Below, piece after piece: positions 16,842-24,291 of a stretch of DNA of 42,561 nucleotides. Source of the DNA: a virus. Every line of letters starts with the position of its first letter. The first letter of the stretch is position 1. The stretch lies in the IMG/VR virus record IMGVR_UViG_3300032157_000373, positions 1-42,561 of that record; one strand, given 5' to 3'. Both the position numbers and the translations under genes were made by a program. Under the pieces are notes generated by a model, which searched no databases, was not told the DNA's origin, and saw nothing but the letters and a program-made list of their open reading frames with translations.

Positions 16842-18965
16842 TCAAAATCCTGAGTGATCCTGCACGGGCAATCCGCCCGGAAGCTCTGCCCCTTCCGGCA
16901 TCGGGCCGGGCGGCATCATGTCGTTCATCGGCATGCCCGGCGGCGGCCCTTGCGGCGCCTCCTGTGGACCGTTCGGCTCCATGCCAGGCGGCGGTCCCAT
17001 GTCGGCCATGAGCGCCTGCTGCGGCAACGTCGGCTCGCCGTAGTCAACTGGGAACGCCTTCATGAGCGCGAAGCCGGCCGGTATATTCGAACGCTTGGGC
17101 TCGCCCATTGGGTTGCCGAAGTCGTCGGTCGGCTGCGGCTCCTCCGTCGTCGCGTCCTTGAGCTTGTTCAGCGTGTCGGCGCGGGTGTTCTCGACGGATG
17201 CAAGCTCCTTCTCGACCTTGACCGCCTGCAATAGCTCCTCGAGCTTGGCCATCTTGGCCTGCATTTCGAGCAAGGCCGGGGGCGGCGCCTGCGCCTCGTC
17301 AATGAGCTTGTTCAGCCGCTCCTTGTTCGAGACGCCAGAGAGCTCGACGAAGACCTTCCAGAGATTGGGTGGCGTGCCGGCAAGCTGAGCGAGCGTCTGC
17401 ATCAGCTCCTCCTGCATGATGACCGTGTCCGGCCCCTCATCCAGGATAATATCGACGTCGATCTCGGCAACCGCGTTCTCGCGGGCGATCCTGCCCGTCG
17501 CCGGATCCATCTTCAGCTGGTTCACGCCGATGAACTCGATGGAGCGCGGGTCGTCCGTGATCTTGATGTACTTCTCGTTCGTCCACGCCTGGCGCGCTCG
17601 GAACCAGACGGCGCGGTAAATCCTGAGCTTCCAATCGCGCTGCGACTTGAAGACCGGCGAGAGCTCGGTCATGCCGCTGTCGCGCTGGGCGAGGAGCGCG
17701 CGGCCCGAGGCGCCTTCCACACCCTGCCCCTTGCCCGCCAAGCCAGGATTGGGGCCGATGTTCTCCATGGCCGCCTCGGACTGCGCCAAAAGCTCGAACT
17801 GGCCGCGAACCTCCTTCGACTGGTCAATCATACCGATGTCCTCGCCCCACTTCATGCCATTGGTGTCAATGATGGCATCGGGCTTCGCGATCTCGGCCTT
17901 GAGCTTGTCGGTGTCCCCGTCACCGCCCTTGTCACGAATGAACATCTTGTTCGAATTCAAAAAGTGCAGGAAGCGAGAGCGGCGGTGATTCACCTCATCC
18001 TGCATTGGCCTCATGTTGCGGATCGGGCTGTAGCGAACGCCCTTCTCGTCGATGTAGGCCGACCATGCCTTGTATGGGTTGTCCGGCTGGCCGAACTCGT
18101 CGGTGTAGGGCGAGACCATCGAGTCAAGCGTGATGTCGGCGGTAAAGCGGCAGTAATGCCAAAGAACCTTTTGGCTCGCCTCGTCGTAGCGCAACTCGTA
18201 GAGCTCGACGAGCCGCACACGGCGGTTCTCGAAGTCGCCCCATTGCTCGTCGCGGTCTTGCTCGAGCGGAAAGCGCGTCGCGCCCGACTGCGATTCCTTC
18301 ATGAGATCGTCGAAGTAGCGGGCGAACTTCGGGTGCATCTCCTTGGCTTCGTCGATGTCCACCCACAGATGCACGCCCATATAGCGCGCATCCGAAAAGT
18401 CAGCCTTCACCGAGCGGGGATCATAAAAAAACTTGTCCTCTTCGATGAAGCGGAGCTTTACCTCGTTCTCGCCGTTGGGCTGCTGCTCTATCCCAACCCA
18501 GCACACGCCTATGCCGCTCGTGAGACCGGAGCGCATGCCGTCAGAGGCGATCATCTCCCATCGGCAGATGTCGCACACGAAGCGCACAGAGGCGGTCGCA
18601 ACATCAGCCTGTTGCTCATGCTTGGGCGTGCGCGGCAATCCCTTGGGGTCGCGCCGCATGCGCTCCTCGACGCCCACGATGAAGTCGATCTTGCGCCCGA
18701 TGCGGTTGTCGAAGATTGGCGCCTGACCGCGCTTCTTGAGCTTCGCGATCTCGAGGTCGGTCCACTGCTTGCCGTGGTAATACTTGCGATGAAGTCTCTG
18801 CTCTACCAGCTCGTCGTTCTTGTTGCTCTCGAAGGCGCGCAGCCATTTGCGGTAGCGCTCAAGGTTCTCGAGATTGCCGGAATTGTAGACAGCATCGTTC
18901 TCGTTGGCTGGTGCCGCTGCCTGCGGCTGCTCGATCACTGCAATCTTGCGAGCGGTCCTAGCCAC
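16842..18965 (-). CDS. Portal protein, P22-like
   Basis: A 707-residue portal. Diagnostic stretches are LHRKYYHGKQWTDLEIAKLK, RGQAPIFDNRIGRKIDFIVG, and GVCWVGIEQQ near 155-165, all typical of the P22-like portal family. Later parts include a long crown/barrel-type helix (about 545-600) and a Met/Pro/Gly-rich C-terminal tail (GPPPGMEPNGPQEAPQGPPP). It starts with GTG eight bases after the large terminase stop, with AGAGGC upstream. The dodecameric portal forms the DNA entry vertex and docks the terminase. Confidence 0.9.
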   Translation of the reverse strand: MARTARKIAVIEQPQAAAPANENDAVYNSGNLENLERYRKWLRAFESNKNDELVEQRLHRKYYHGKQWTDLEIAKLKKRGQAPIFDNRIGRKIDFIVGVEERMRRDPKGLPRTPKHEQQADVATASVRFVCDICRWEMIASDGMRSGLTSGIGVCWVGIEQQPNGENEVKLRFIEEDKFFYDPRSVKADFSDARYMGVHLWVDIDEAKEMHPKFARYFDDLMKESQSGATRFPLEQDRDEQWGDFENRRVRLVELYELRYDEASQKVLWHYCRFTADITLDSMVSPYTDEFGQPDNPYKAWSAYIDEKGVRYSPIRNMRPMQDEVNHRRSRFLHFLNSNKMFIRDKGGDGDTDKLKAEIAKPDAIIDTNGMKWGEDIGMIDQSKEVRGQFELLAQSEAAMENIGPNPGLAGKGQGVEGASGRALLAQRDSGMTELSPVFKSQRDWKLRIYRAVWFRARQAWTNEKYIKITDDPRSIEFIGVNQLKMDPATGRIARENAVAEIDVDIILDEGPDTVIMQEELMQTLAQLAGTPPNLWKVFVELSGVSNKERLNKLIDEAQAPPPALLEMQAKMAKLEELLQAVKVEKELASVENTRADTLNKLKDATTEEPQPTDDFGNPMGEPKRSNIPAGFALMKAFPVDYGEPTLPQQALMADMGPPPGMEPNGPQEAPQGPPPGMPMNDMMPPGPMPEGAELPGGLPVQDHSGF

Positions 18966-18973
18966 TCACGCCT

Positions 18974-20491
18974 CTAGCCACCAACAGTCCTCCACGAGTC
19001 GTCGTCATCCTTGGCGCCTGACGTGTAGCTCCTGTCCGTCTGCTTCTTTTGCTGGGGTTTGTCGCGCGCCCACGGCCGCGAGTTGGCGCCATAGCGAACG
19101 TCGTCCGCCGCGTGATCCTCGCCGTTCGTGTCCACGTCCTCGGGCCGGTTCTTGTCGTGCATCAGCGCAGGTATGGTGCGGATCGAATCCAGGCACGAGG
19201 AGAAGAACACCATCATCGGGCGGCCCTCATGATCCCCATTGAGCCGGCCGCGGACCTGATCCCAACCCGACAAATGCCCACGCGAGGCGACGCGCGCGTT
19301 GTCCGCCTTGCGAAAGATCATCGCTCGGTTCGTCGGCCTGCCGTCCTTGGCGATCTTGCTGCCCATGTTCATGCGCTGCTCTATCGACCGGCCTCCGTCC
19401 TCGGTGAAGGCCGCCGGATCAAGCACGCGATAATCGATCTTCTCGGTTGCAGGCTCGCGCTCGACAAGCCCGCGGCCTACCTCCTCGGCATCGAGCTTCA
19501 GGCCAACGTCCTCCTGGCCCGGCTTGCACCCGTACCACTCGCGATAGCGGACCATGCAACCGCGCGGGAGCCAGAACGGCACACCAGCATCGTTCTCGAC
19601 CTTGATCGCGTCCGAAAGCACAGCCCACCATCCAAACGAGAACGGTTTGGCTGATCCCCAATCACCAGACATGAAGCGAACCAAGTGCTTGTCGAGCTCG
19701 AACGGGCGCACGACATGCTTGCCGCGGTTCCACTTGTCGAAGTAGGCGCCCTCGACAACGTCCCAATCGCCCCAGCGAAGCGCTTTCACAAGCGCATCCG
19801 ACCCTAGGCCCTCAAGCTTCATTTCGTAGTCGGGGTCCTCCTCGGACATCGACGGATTGTCCTCGAGCACGGCGCGGATGAACTGCCGCTTCATGCCTCC
19901 TTCCGCCTTGTCCATCTGCCGGATGTCGTAGCTCGCAGCCCCGTCAACGAAGAACTTCTTGACGAAATGATGCCCGATGTTCCCCGGATTCGATCCGCAC
20001 AGAATGCGCGGAAAGCGATCACGCCACGCTGCCGGTATCTTGTCGCTCATGCCCACCATGCGGACGCGGGAGCGAAGGAGGCGGTACATCTTCTCGGTGA
20101 AGTGCGTCAGCTCGTCGATCAGCAGCACATGAATCTCGGCGCCGAAATACTTGTAGACGTCGTCTTCGTCCTTGCAGTGGCAGAGAAAGATTTTCGAGCC
20201 GTTCCAAAACCTGATCTCGTCGCCAACCAGCCTCGCGAAGGACGGAGTCCATGGCATCAACATGCCGCGGTAGCCCTTCGGGCCCTCGACGTGGTTCTTG
20301 GTCAAGTCGTCCCTGATGCGGCGGAACATGTAGACTTGCAGGCCCGGGATCATCGAGCACCAGATGATGGCCGCCACGCGCATCAAATGTGATTTGCCGC
20401 CGCCCGCCGCTCCACCGTAAAGAACCTCGGTAGCCTCAGTGTCGAGCGCGAAGTTCTGCTTCGGGTGGAGATTAAGATTTAGGTCCGCCAC
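18974..20491 (-). CDS. terL: Terminase large subunit (packaging ATPase and nuclease)
   Basis: Packaging motor. With the GTG start at 20491 the protein has 505 residues: LHPKQNFAL at 8-16, Walker A GGAAGGGKS at 26-34, Walker B-like VLLIDELTHF near 123-132, and a C-terminal RNaseH-like nuclease part with MSGDWGSAKPFSFGWW around 265 providing the first acidic residue. Another open GTG start at 20623 would add 44 basic residues (TRTAAMRWRVRRRPTCIPSS) that are only the out-of-frame reading of the small-subunit gene, so I reject it. The chosen start overlaps the small subunit gene by 20 bases and lacks a clear ribosome site. Confidence 0.9.
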   Translation of the reverse strand: MADLNLNLHPKQNFALDTEATEVLYGGAAGGGKSHLMRVAAIIWCSMIPGLQVYMFRRIRDDLTKNHVEGPKGYRGMLMPWTPSFARLVGDEIRFWNGSKIFLCHCKDEDDVYKYFGAEIHVLLIDELTHFTEKMYRLLRSRVRMVGMSDKIPAAWRDRFPRILCGSNPGNIGHHFVKKFFVDGAASYDIRQMDKAEGGMKRQFIRAVLEDNPSMSEEDPDYEMKLEGLGSDALVKALRWGDWDVVEGAYFDKWNRGKHVVRPFELDKHLVRFMSGDWGSAKPFSFGWWAVLSDAIKVENDAGVPFWLPRGCMVRYREWYGCKPGQEDVGLKLDAEEVGRGLVEREPATEKIDYRVLDPAAFTEDGGRSIEQRMNMGSKIAKDGRPTNRAMIFRKADNARVASRGHLSGWDQVRGRLNGDHEGRPMMVFFSSCLDSIRTIPALMHDKNRPEDVDTNGEDHAADDVRYGANSRPWARDKPQQKKQTDRSYTSGAKDDDDSWRTVGG

Positions 20492-20795
20492 CCGAGACCG
20501 TGATGTTGAGCACCGGCACCATCGGCATTCCCTCTGTGCCAGCGAAGTGCTCGACGGACGCGAGCTTGGGATGCACGTAGGGCGCCGCCGCACGCGCCAT
20601 CTCATCGCGGCGGTACGGGTCACCCTTCTTGTCGCGCATCACCTTCAGCATGTAGTCGAGCGGAGTAATGCCACTCTTTGCAATCTCAGCGGCCTTTGCC
20701 AGCGTCACCCTGTTCGGCGTTCCCTTCTTACGCCCGCCGGTCTTTCGCCTCCCCTTCCGGAAGGCGCTTTTCGGTATCCGCTTCTGGATCTCCAT
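20472..20795 (-). CDS. Terminase small subunit-like protein
   Basis: A 107-residue protein with basic, glycine-containing start (RKGRRKTGGRKKGTPNRVTL), a helix AEIAKSGITPLDYMLKVMRD, and RRDEMARAAAPYVHPKLASVE, a pattern common in small proteins directly upstream of large terminase genes (DUF5681-like/TerS-like). It is expected to recognise the packaging site and stimulate the large subunit. Its ATG overlaps the upstream TAA (TAATG) and its end overlaps the large-subunit start. Confidence 0.75.
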   Translation of the reverse strand: MEIQKRIPKSAFRKGRRKTGGRKKGTPNRVTLAKAAEIAKSGITPLDYMLKVMRDKKGDPYRRDEMARAAAPYVHPKLASVEHFAGTEGMPMVPVLNITVSGGGPKS

Positions 20796-21121
20796 TACGT
20801 GTAGTCTCCACAGTTGCCCCGCTCGAAGACCGAGGCTTGCACCACGAAATTTCCCTGATCGACAAACACCGGACTTGTCGTTGCCCAGCGGAAGAACCAG
20901 CGCCCAGCACTGTCCGGCACCACGTCCACCCGGAAGCTTCCAAGGGACAGGCGCTCGAGCGCGCTATCCGTTCCGTAGAGGTAGTTCGCCTTCACCGTTC
21001 CATAGCCGTCCGTCAGCTTGAAACCGACGCTCGCGGGGTCGAACAGCTCATCGTCCTCGTTGCGAAACTGCATCGTGAGCGTGTAGGTCGAGCCGACGTA
21101 GATGCGTCCGTTCTTCAGCAT
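20795..21121 (-). CDS. Unknown beta-rich protein upstream of terminase
   Basis: A 108-residue protein with an Ig-like or other beta-sandwich look: IYVGSTYTLTMQFRNEDDEL, then LGSFRVDVVPDSAGRWFFRW and FVVQASVFERG. It resembles small phage proteins that precede terminase genes in alphaproteobacterial prophages, but I know no assigned function. It is separated from the upstream gene by one base and coupled to the terminase small subunit by TAATG. Confidence 0.6.
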   Translation of the reverse strand: MLKNGRIYVGSTYTLTMQFRNEDDELFDPASVGFKLTDGYGTVKANYLYGTDSALERLSLGSFRVDVVPDSAGRWFFRWATTSPVFVDQGNFVVQASVFERGNCGDYT

Positions 21122-21122
21122 G

Positions 21123-21344
21123 TCACTTGGCCTTTGGTCCGCTGCCGCCGCTCCTGCCCCGCGTGCGCGCGCCGCCCGACGTTCTCCCTATGGTGCGGGC
21201 GAGTCCGCCCAACATGCCGCGAAGGCTCTGCGCCCCGCGCGACGCGCTCGAGCCCATGCGGGCTGCCGGCGCCGCCGCCGTGCCGCCGTCCCCGAAGTAG
21301 CGCGGTGCGAAGTAGCGAGCCCCGAAGAACCGGCGGCCGAACAC
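21123..21344 (-). CDS. Small Arg/Gly-rich phage protein
   Basis: A 73-residue basic protein starting (GTG) FGRRFFGARYFAPRYFGDGG, a start sequence typical of small phage proteins placed near terminase genes; the remainder is Arg/Ser/Gly-rich and probably disordered. The GTG overlaps the upstream TAG (TAGTG). A 79-residue reading in another frame over the same stretch lacks this recognisable start and is rejected. Its role is unknown. Confidence 0.6.
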   Translation of the reverse strand: MFGRRFFGARYFAPRYFGDGGTAAAPAARMGSSASRGAQSLRGMLGGLARTIGRTSGGARTRGRSGGSGPKAK

Positions 21345-22294
21345 TAGGTGGCATCCCGCGTCACGGCTGACCTGTTGCCGTCCGCGTCCACAGTGGCGGT
21401 GATGCGGTTCTTGCTGTCGGCCACGTCGCGATAATTCGCTGTCGTCGTCGCAAGCCCGCTCGCCTTGCCGTAGAGCACGGCTGCAACCAGGCGCTCATGC
21501 TGGCGTGGCGTCAGACCCGTCTCGATACCATTCGTGCGGTCGAGGTAAGCGTCCGCAATCTGGTTGGCGGTCGGGATCACAAGCGCCGCTATGGCCGCAA
21601 GCGTCGCGTCGTCCGCGCCTGCCAATGCCGTCGCCAGCTCAGAGTTCGTAGGCAGGTCGCCAACCAGCGTCGCAAGCGCGGCAACTTGAGTAAGTACCGC
21701 ATCGTCTGCCGTTCCTAGAGCAGTTGCGAGCTCGGCGTTGGTGGGCAGGTCGGCGACGCTCGTGTCCAGAGTATCGAAGCGCCCGGCGATCACTGACGCA
21801 TCGGCAGGATCGGAGGGTAGGTTGTCGGTCTTGGCTTTAATGGCGGCAACCTCGGTGTCCACGTAGCTGGCGAGGGTTGCTAGATCCGCAGCGCTTGCAA
21901 GCGCTGTCAGCCCCGCACCCAACGCCCCGATGTCATCGGTCTGCGCTTCGATGGCCGCAATGTCCGCTGACACGGACGCACCAGCCGGCGCACCAAGACG
22001 CGCGAACCCGTCCCCCGTCTGCGGGAAGCTCGTGTAAATCTGGACAGTCGCGGGAACCGCACCCGTCCCGATGAACGTGAATGCAACGTGATCGTAATTC
22101 GTCTCTGCTTGAGCCGGGGCATAGGTGTGGAACCCGTTGCCCTCGTGCGTGCAGGCGCCTGACCCAACAGAGCCCGTGGCCTGAGTGCCGCCGTCTCCAG
22201 TGACATGCACCGTGACGGAACCCGTGAAGGCAGCGCCGTCTGTCGCGCTGACCATCTGCGCGCCGACGACTTGGGAGGCGACGTTCTTGCGCAA
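21344..22294 (-). CDS. Ala/Asp/Thr-rich virion-type protein with internal repeats
   Basis: A 316-residue protein. Residues 1-100 are a beta-rich domain (FTGSVTVHVTGDGGTQATGS). Residues 110-240 are helical with the common phage-linker phrase YVDTEVAAIKAKTDNLPSDP, and contain a tandem repeat: LPTNAELATALGTADDAVL (about 183-201) and LPTNSELATALAGADDATL (about 214-232). The C-terminal 60 residues (ANQIADAYLDRTNGIETGLT) end in a DADGNRSAVTRDAT strand. The start appears to be TTG, following directly on TAA. Probably a virion component; the exact role is unknown. Confidence 0.6.
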   Translation of the reverse strand: MRKNVASQVVGAQMVSATDGAAFTGSVTVHVTGDGGTQATGSVGSGACTHEGNGFHTYAPAQAETNYDHVAFTFIGTGAVPATVQIYTSFPQTGDGFARLGAPAGASVSADIAAIEAQTDDIGALGAGLTALASAADLATLASYVDTEVAAIKAKTDNLPSDPADASVIAGRFDTLDTSVADLPTNAELATALGTADDAVLTQVAALATLVGDLPTNSELATALAGADDATLAAIAALVIPTANQIADAYLDRTNGIETGLTPRQHERLVAAVLYGKASGLATTTANYRDVADSKNRITATVDADGNRSAVTRDAT

Positions 22295-23050
22295 TTACGG
22301 GCCTCCCCCGATCATGACGTTGCTGCCTTTGGCCCATGCCGCCTGGAAGCCGCCGGCACCCGCCGCCTCGAACACCGCAACGGCCGCCGAGTAATCGGCA
22401 ATGCCGGAGCCGCTGATGGCGACGTTGACAGTGCGCGGCGTCTCGGCCGAGCCGAAATTGTTGCTGAGCGCGCTCGTGTAGTAGGTGAACGAGCCAGGAC
22501 TGACATGGTTGTCCTGTTCGGTCGCCCCGGTCCAAGTGTCGGTGTCGCCAGCCGATCCGGAGCCGCCCGCAGCCCCGACCAGAAATCCACCCGTCGGGAC
22601 ATCCACATCCAGGGTCAGCGTCGTGCTCGTGACGGGCGCCGTCGGGTTGTCGTTGGCGACGATTGCCGTGTCGAACGCGGCAGATTCGATTGCGTCCGCA
22701 GTGACGAACATCGTGCAGGCGCAGCCGCGGTTCATGGACCCGGTCCAGGTCACGACGACATCCACGTCCGTCTGCGCCGGATCGGGCAGTGCGTTGCGCG
22801 AGATTTTATAGACCGCGGCAATCGACACCTGATACGTGCCGGCCGTGTCGCCGGCCTTGACCACCTGAGTGGCAGCCACTCCGTCAACCGTGACGGATGA
22901 GAAGTCACGCGCGACGGCCGAGTTGCGCCGCCCATAGATGGTGAAAATCAGCGTGTCGGCGCCGCCGTCAGCCCCAATGGAGCAGACGAAGGTAAAAGCC
23001 GAAAGGTCGGAACCGCTGGCGTCGTAGTCGGTTTTGGTGATGGAGGCCAA
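22295..23050 (-). CDS. Unknown beta-rich structural-type protein
   Basis: A 251-residue Thr/Gly/Ala/Val-rich protein built of beta strands (FTFVCSIGADGGADTLIFTI; FSSVTVDGVAATQVVKAGDT; YQVSIAAVYKISRNALPDPA), without charged helices. This composition resembles phage surface or fibre-like proteins. It starts with TTG three bases after the upstream stop, an uncommon start, and no good alternative in frame was found. No family is recognised. Confidence 0.55.
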   Translation of the reverse strand: MASITKTDYDASGSDLSAFTFVCSIGADGGADTLIFTIYGRRNSAVARDFSSVTVDGVAATQVVKAGDTAGTYQVSIAAVYKISRNALPDPAQTDVDVVVTWTGSMNRGCACTMFVTADAIESAAFDTAIVANDNPTAPVTSTTLTLDVDVPTGGFLVGAAGGSGSAGDTDTWTGATEQDNHVSPGSFTYYTSALSNNFGSAETPRTVNVAISGSGIADYSAAVAVFEAAGAGGFQAAWAKGSNVMIGGGP

Positions 23051-23053
23051 GGG

Positions 23054-23239
23054 CTATCCGGCCGTTATCTCTGCCGCGATCTCCCCGCGCACCATGCGCT
23101 CGAATTCATCGAGATATAGCCCGGGGGCCCGACACGGCTTCCTGATGCTAAGGCGCCTCACTTCAAGCAAGACCCCATCTGCCATGATGCAGAGACAGCG
23201 AACGTGCTCGCTTTCATTTTCAACCTCAATCGTGATCAT
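23054..23239 (-). CDS. Small unknown protein (61 aa)
   Basis: A 61-residue protein, MITIEVENESEHVRCLCIMA then DGVLLEVRRLSIRKPCRAPG and a helix DEFERMVRGEIAAEITAG. The ATG overlaps the stop of the preceding gene (ATGA), which supports both frames. No known family is recognised. Confidence 0.5.
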   Translation of the reverse strand: MITIEVENESEHVRCLCIMADGVLLEVRRLSIRKPCRAPGLYLDEFERMVRGEIAAEITAG

Positions 23240-23415
23240 TGCGCAGCCTTTGCCTGCTTCGCTACGTCGTCCAGCTTCTCTTGAGTGATCACACCGGCAA
23301 CCCGGTACTCACGATTCCCAATCGATATGACGTTGCCAGCAACCAGCGCGTCGAGGCCGTGGCGCTCCTTGAGGTAGTCGCGGATTTTGCGGTTGAGATC
23401 ATAGGGCAGCGGCAC
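23236..23415 (-). CDS. Small unknown protein (59 aa), GTG start
   Basis: A short frame read directly from the sequence. It starts with GTG, with AAGGA nine bases upstream, and ends in a TGA that overlaps the next ATG. Product: MPLPYDLNRKIRDYLKERHG, then LDALVAGNVISIGNREYRVA and GVITQEKLDDVAKQAKAAQ. It has helix-strand-strand-helix character and sensible amino-acid use. A competing out-of-frame reading over the same bases is Arg-rich shadow. Function unknown. Confidence 0.6.
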   Translation of the reverse strand: MPLPYDLNRKIRDYLKERHGLDALVAGNVISIGNREYRVAGVITQEKLDDVAKQAKAAQ

Positions 23416-23680
23416 GCTCGGCCATCCTTGTGCGCATTCGGTTTACTTCTTCTTCCGGCGCCTCCCTCGGGAGCGGCTTCCAGGCGACTACCCATAGATC
23501 GCCGCCGCTTGCGATGTCGCGCCGCCAGCAATGCACCCGATCAACCCCATTGCGCGTCCACACCTGAGACAGCACACGAATTGATCGCGACGCCCGGCAC
23601 TCGATGCCACTGACTGAGCGCACCCAAACCGTGCGGTGGAACGGCATTGTTCGCGGGTAGCGCCAGCGGGTTTCCTTCAT
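23399..23680 (-). CDS. Small unknown protein at the head of the late operon (93 aa)
   Basis: A 93-residue protein with a Trp/Arg-rich core (MKETRWRYPRTMPFHRTVWV, DRVHCWRRDIASGGDLWVVA) and an acidic/basic helix at the end (EEEVNRMRTRMAERAAAL). It is the first gene of the leftward late operon. The last 17 bases overlap the next gene. The ribosome site (GAGA) is weak. Reality is supported by coupling and position, not by a family. Confidence 0.45.
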   Translation of the reverse strand: MKETRWRYPRTMPFHRTVWVRSVSGIECRASRSIRVLSQVWTRNGVDRVHCWRRDIASGGDLWVVAWKPLPREAPEEEVNRMRTRMAERAAAL

Positions 23681-23827
23681 TCTCTAGCAGCCAGCTATTT
23701 TAGAGATTGCTCTCACGCGCTCTTGTTTTCGCGTCATCACGCTATCTGAGATTACCTCTAGACCAGAACCATAGCTGAACAAAGCCTAAACCTTCCGGCA
23801 AACATGCGCTACCTGGCTGTCAGCCTA

Positions 23828-23876
23828 TTGCGTAAGTTAAAGTTACTCTCTATAACCAATGTGCGGTTGAAGTTAC
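23828..23876 (+). promoter_or_regulatory. Promoter with two repressor operators
   Basis: A sigma70-like promoter on the + strand: -35 TTGCGT (23828-23833), 17-base spacer, -10 TATAAC (23851-23856). Operator-like GTAAGTTAAAGTTAC lies at 23832-23846 inside the spacer, and a half-matching TGCGGTTGAAGTTAC at 23862-23876 covers the expected start of transcription. Centres are 30 bases apart, about three helical turns. The same motif occurs at the immunity region. It should drive the secreted-protein and DUF932 genes under repressor control. The region 23681-23827 shows no gene and no convincing leftward promoter. Confidence 0.7.
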
Positions 23877-23903
23877 GCGCCGCTCAACATAGGAGTTATG
23901 GAT

Positions 23904-24194
23904 ATGCGCTTCATCAATGCACACACCCGCTCGACGCTTGCCGCTCGCATCGTTCTTGCTGCTGTAGCGGGCAGTCTTGCAACCAGCTCGCAGGCTTCCG
24001 GGTGCAAGGGCTTGGATCAACCGACGTGCGCGGCCGACGCCGCGTGCAAATGGGTCCCTGAGCGCAAGGCGGGCGAGACGAAAAACCGTGACGGCTCGCT
24101 GTCCAAGGTCTCAGCTAAGGCTCACTGCCGCAAGCCGCGTCCCGTGACAACGCCTGCAACTGAGGCGGCGCCCGATCAGAAGGGCAAGGCGTAA
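23904..24194 (+). CDS. Small secreted cysteine-containing protein
   Basis: A 96-residue protein with a clear Sec signal peptide: MRFINAHTRSTLAARIVLAA then VAGSLATSSQASG, with likely cleavage near residue 33 after an AxA-like site. The mature part begins CKGLDQPTCAADAACKWVP, with a further Cys near 78 (AHCRKPRP), giving four Cys that may form disulfides in the periplasm. AGGAG is eight bases before the ATG at 23904; an ATG six bases earlier is too close to it. It is the first gene after the operator-controlled promoter. No known function; a lysogeny-linked or host-surface effect is conceivable. Confidence 0.65.
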   Translation: MRFINAHTRSTLAARIVLAAVAGSLATSSQASGCKGLDQPTCAADAACKWVPERKAGETKNRDGSLSKVSAKAHCRKPRPVTTPATEAAPDQKGKA

Positions 24195-24201
24195 GCGGCT
24201 A

Positions 24202-24239
24202 GTGGGGCGGGTAGCTCCCCCGAGTTTTTCCCGCCCCAC
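24202..24239 (+). terminator. Perfect 10-bp inverted repeat, hairpin between two genes
   Basis: GTGGGGCGGG (24202-24211) pairs perfectly with CCCGCCCCAC (24230-24239) around an 18-base loop ending in TTTTT. There is no T-run after the right arm, so it is not a standard intrinsic terminator; it may be an attenuator or an mRNA-stabilising hairpin ahead of the DUF932 gene. Confidence 0.5.
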
Positions 24240-24291
24240 ACCCGCGCCGAACACCTTCCCCCAAACTCAATCTGTAACCGGAGTAATTGCT

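Noticed and set aside
17964-18977. 337-residue + strand frame
   Set aside because: Complete antisense overlap with the portal gene, no recognisable motif.
20492-20623. 44-residue N-terminal extension of the large terminase
   Set aside because: Basic, low-complexity and antiphase to the small-subunit gene; no ribosome site at useful distance.
21115-21354. 79-residue leftward frame
   Set aside because: Shadow of the 73-residue GTG-started protein with the recognisable FGRRFFGARYF start.
23681-23827. Leftward late promoter
   Set aside because: No convincing -35/-10 pair was found upstream of 23680; the late promoter may depend on an activator, but nothing visible supports a site.
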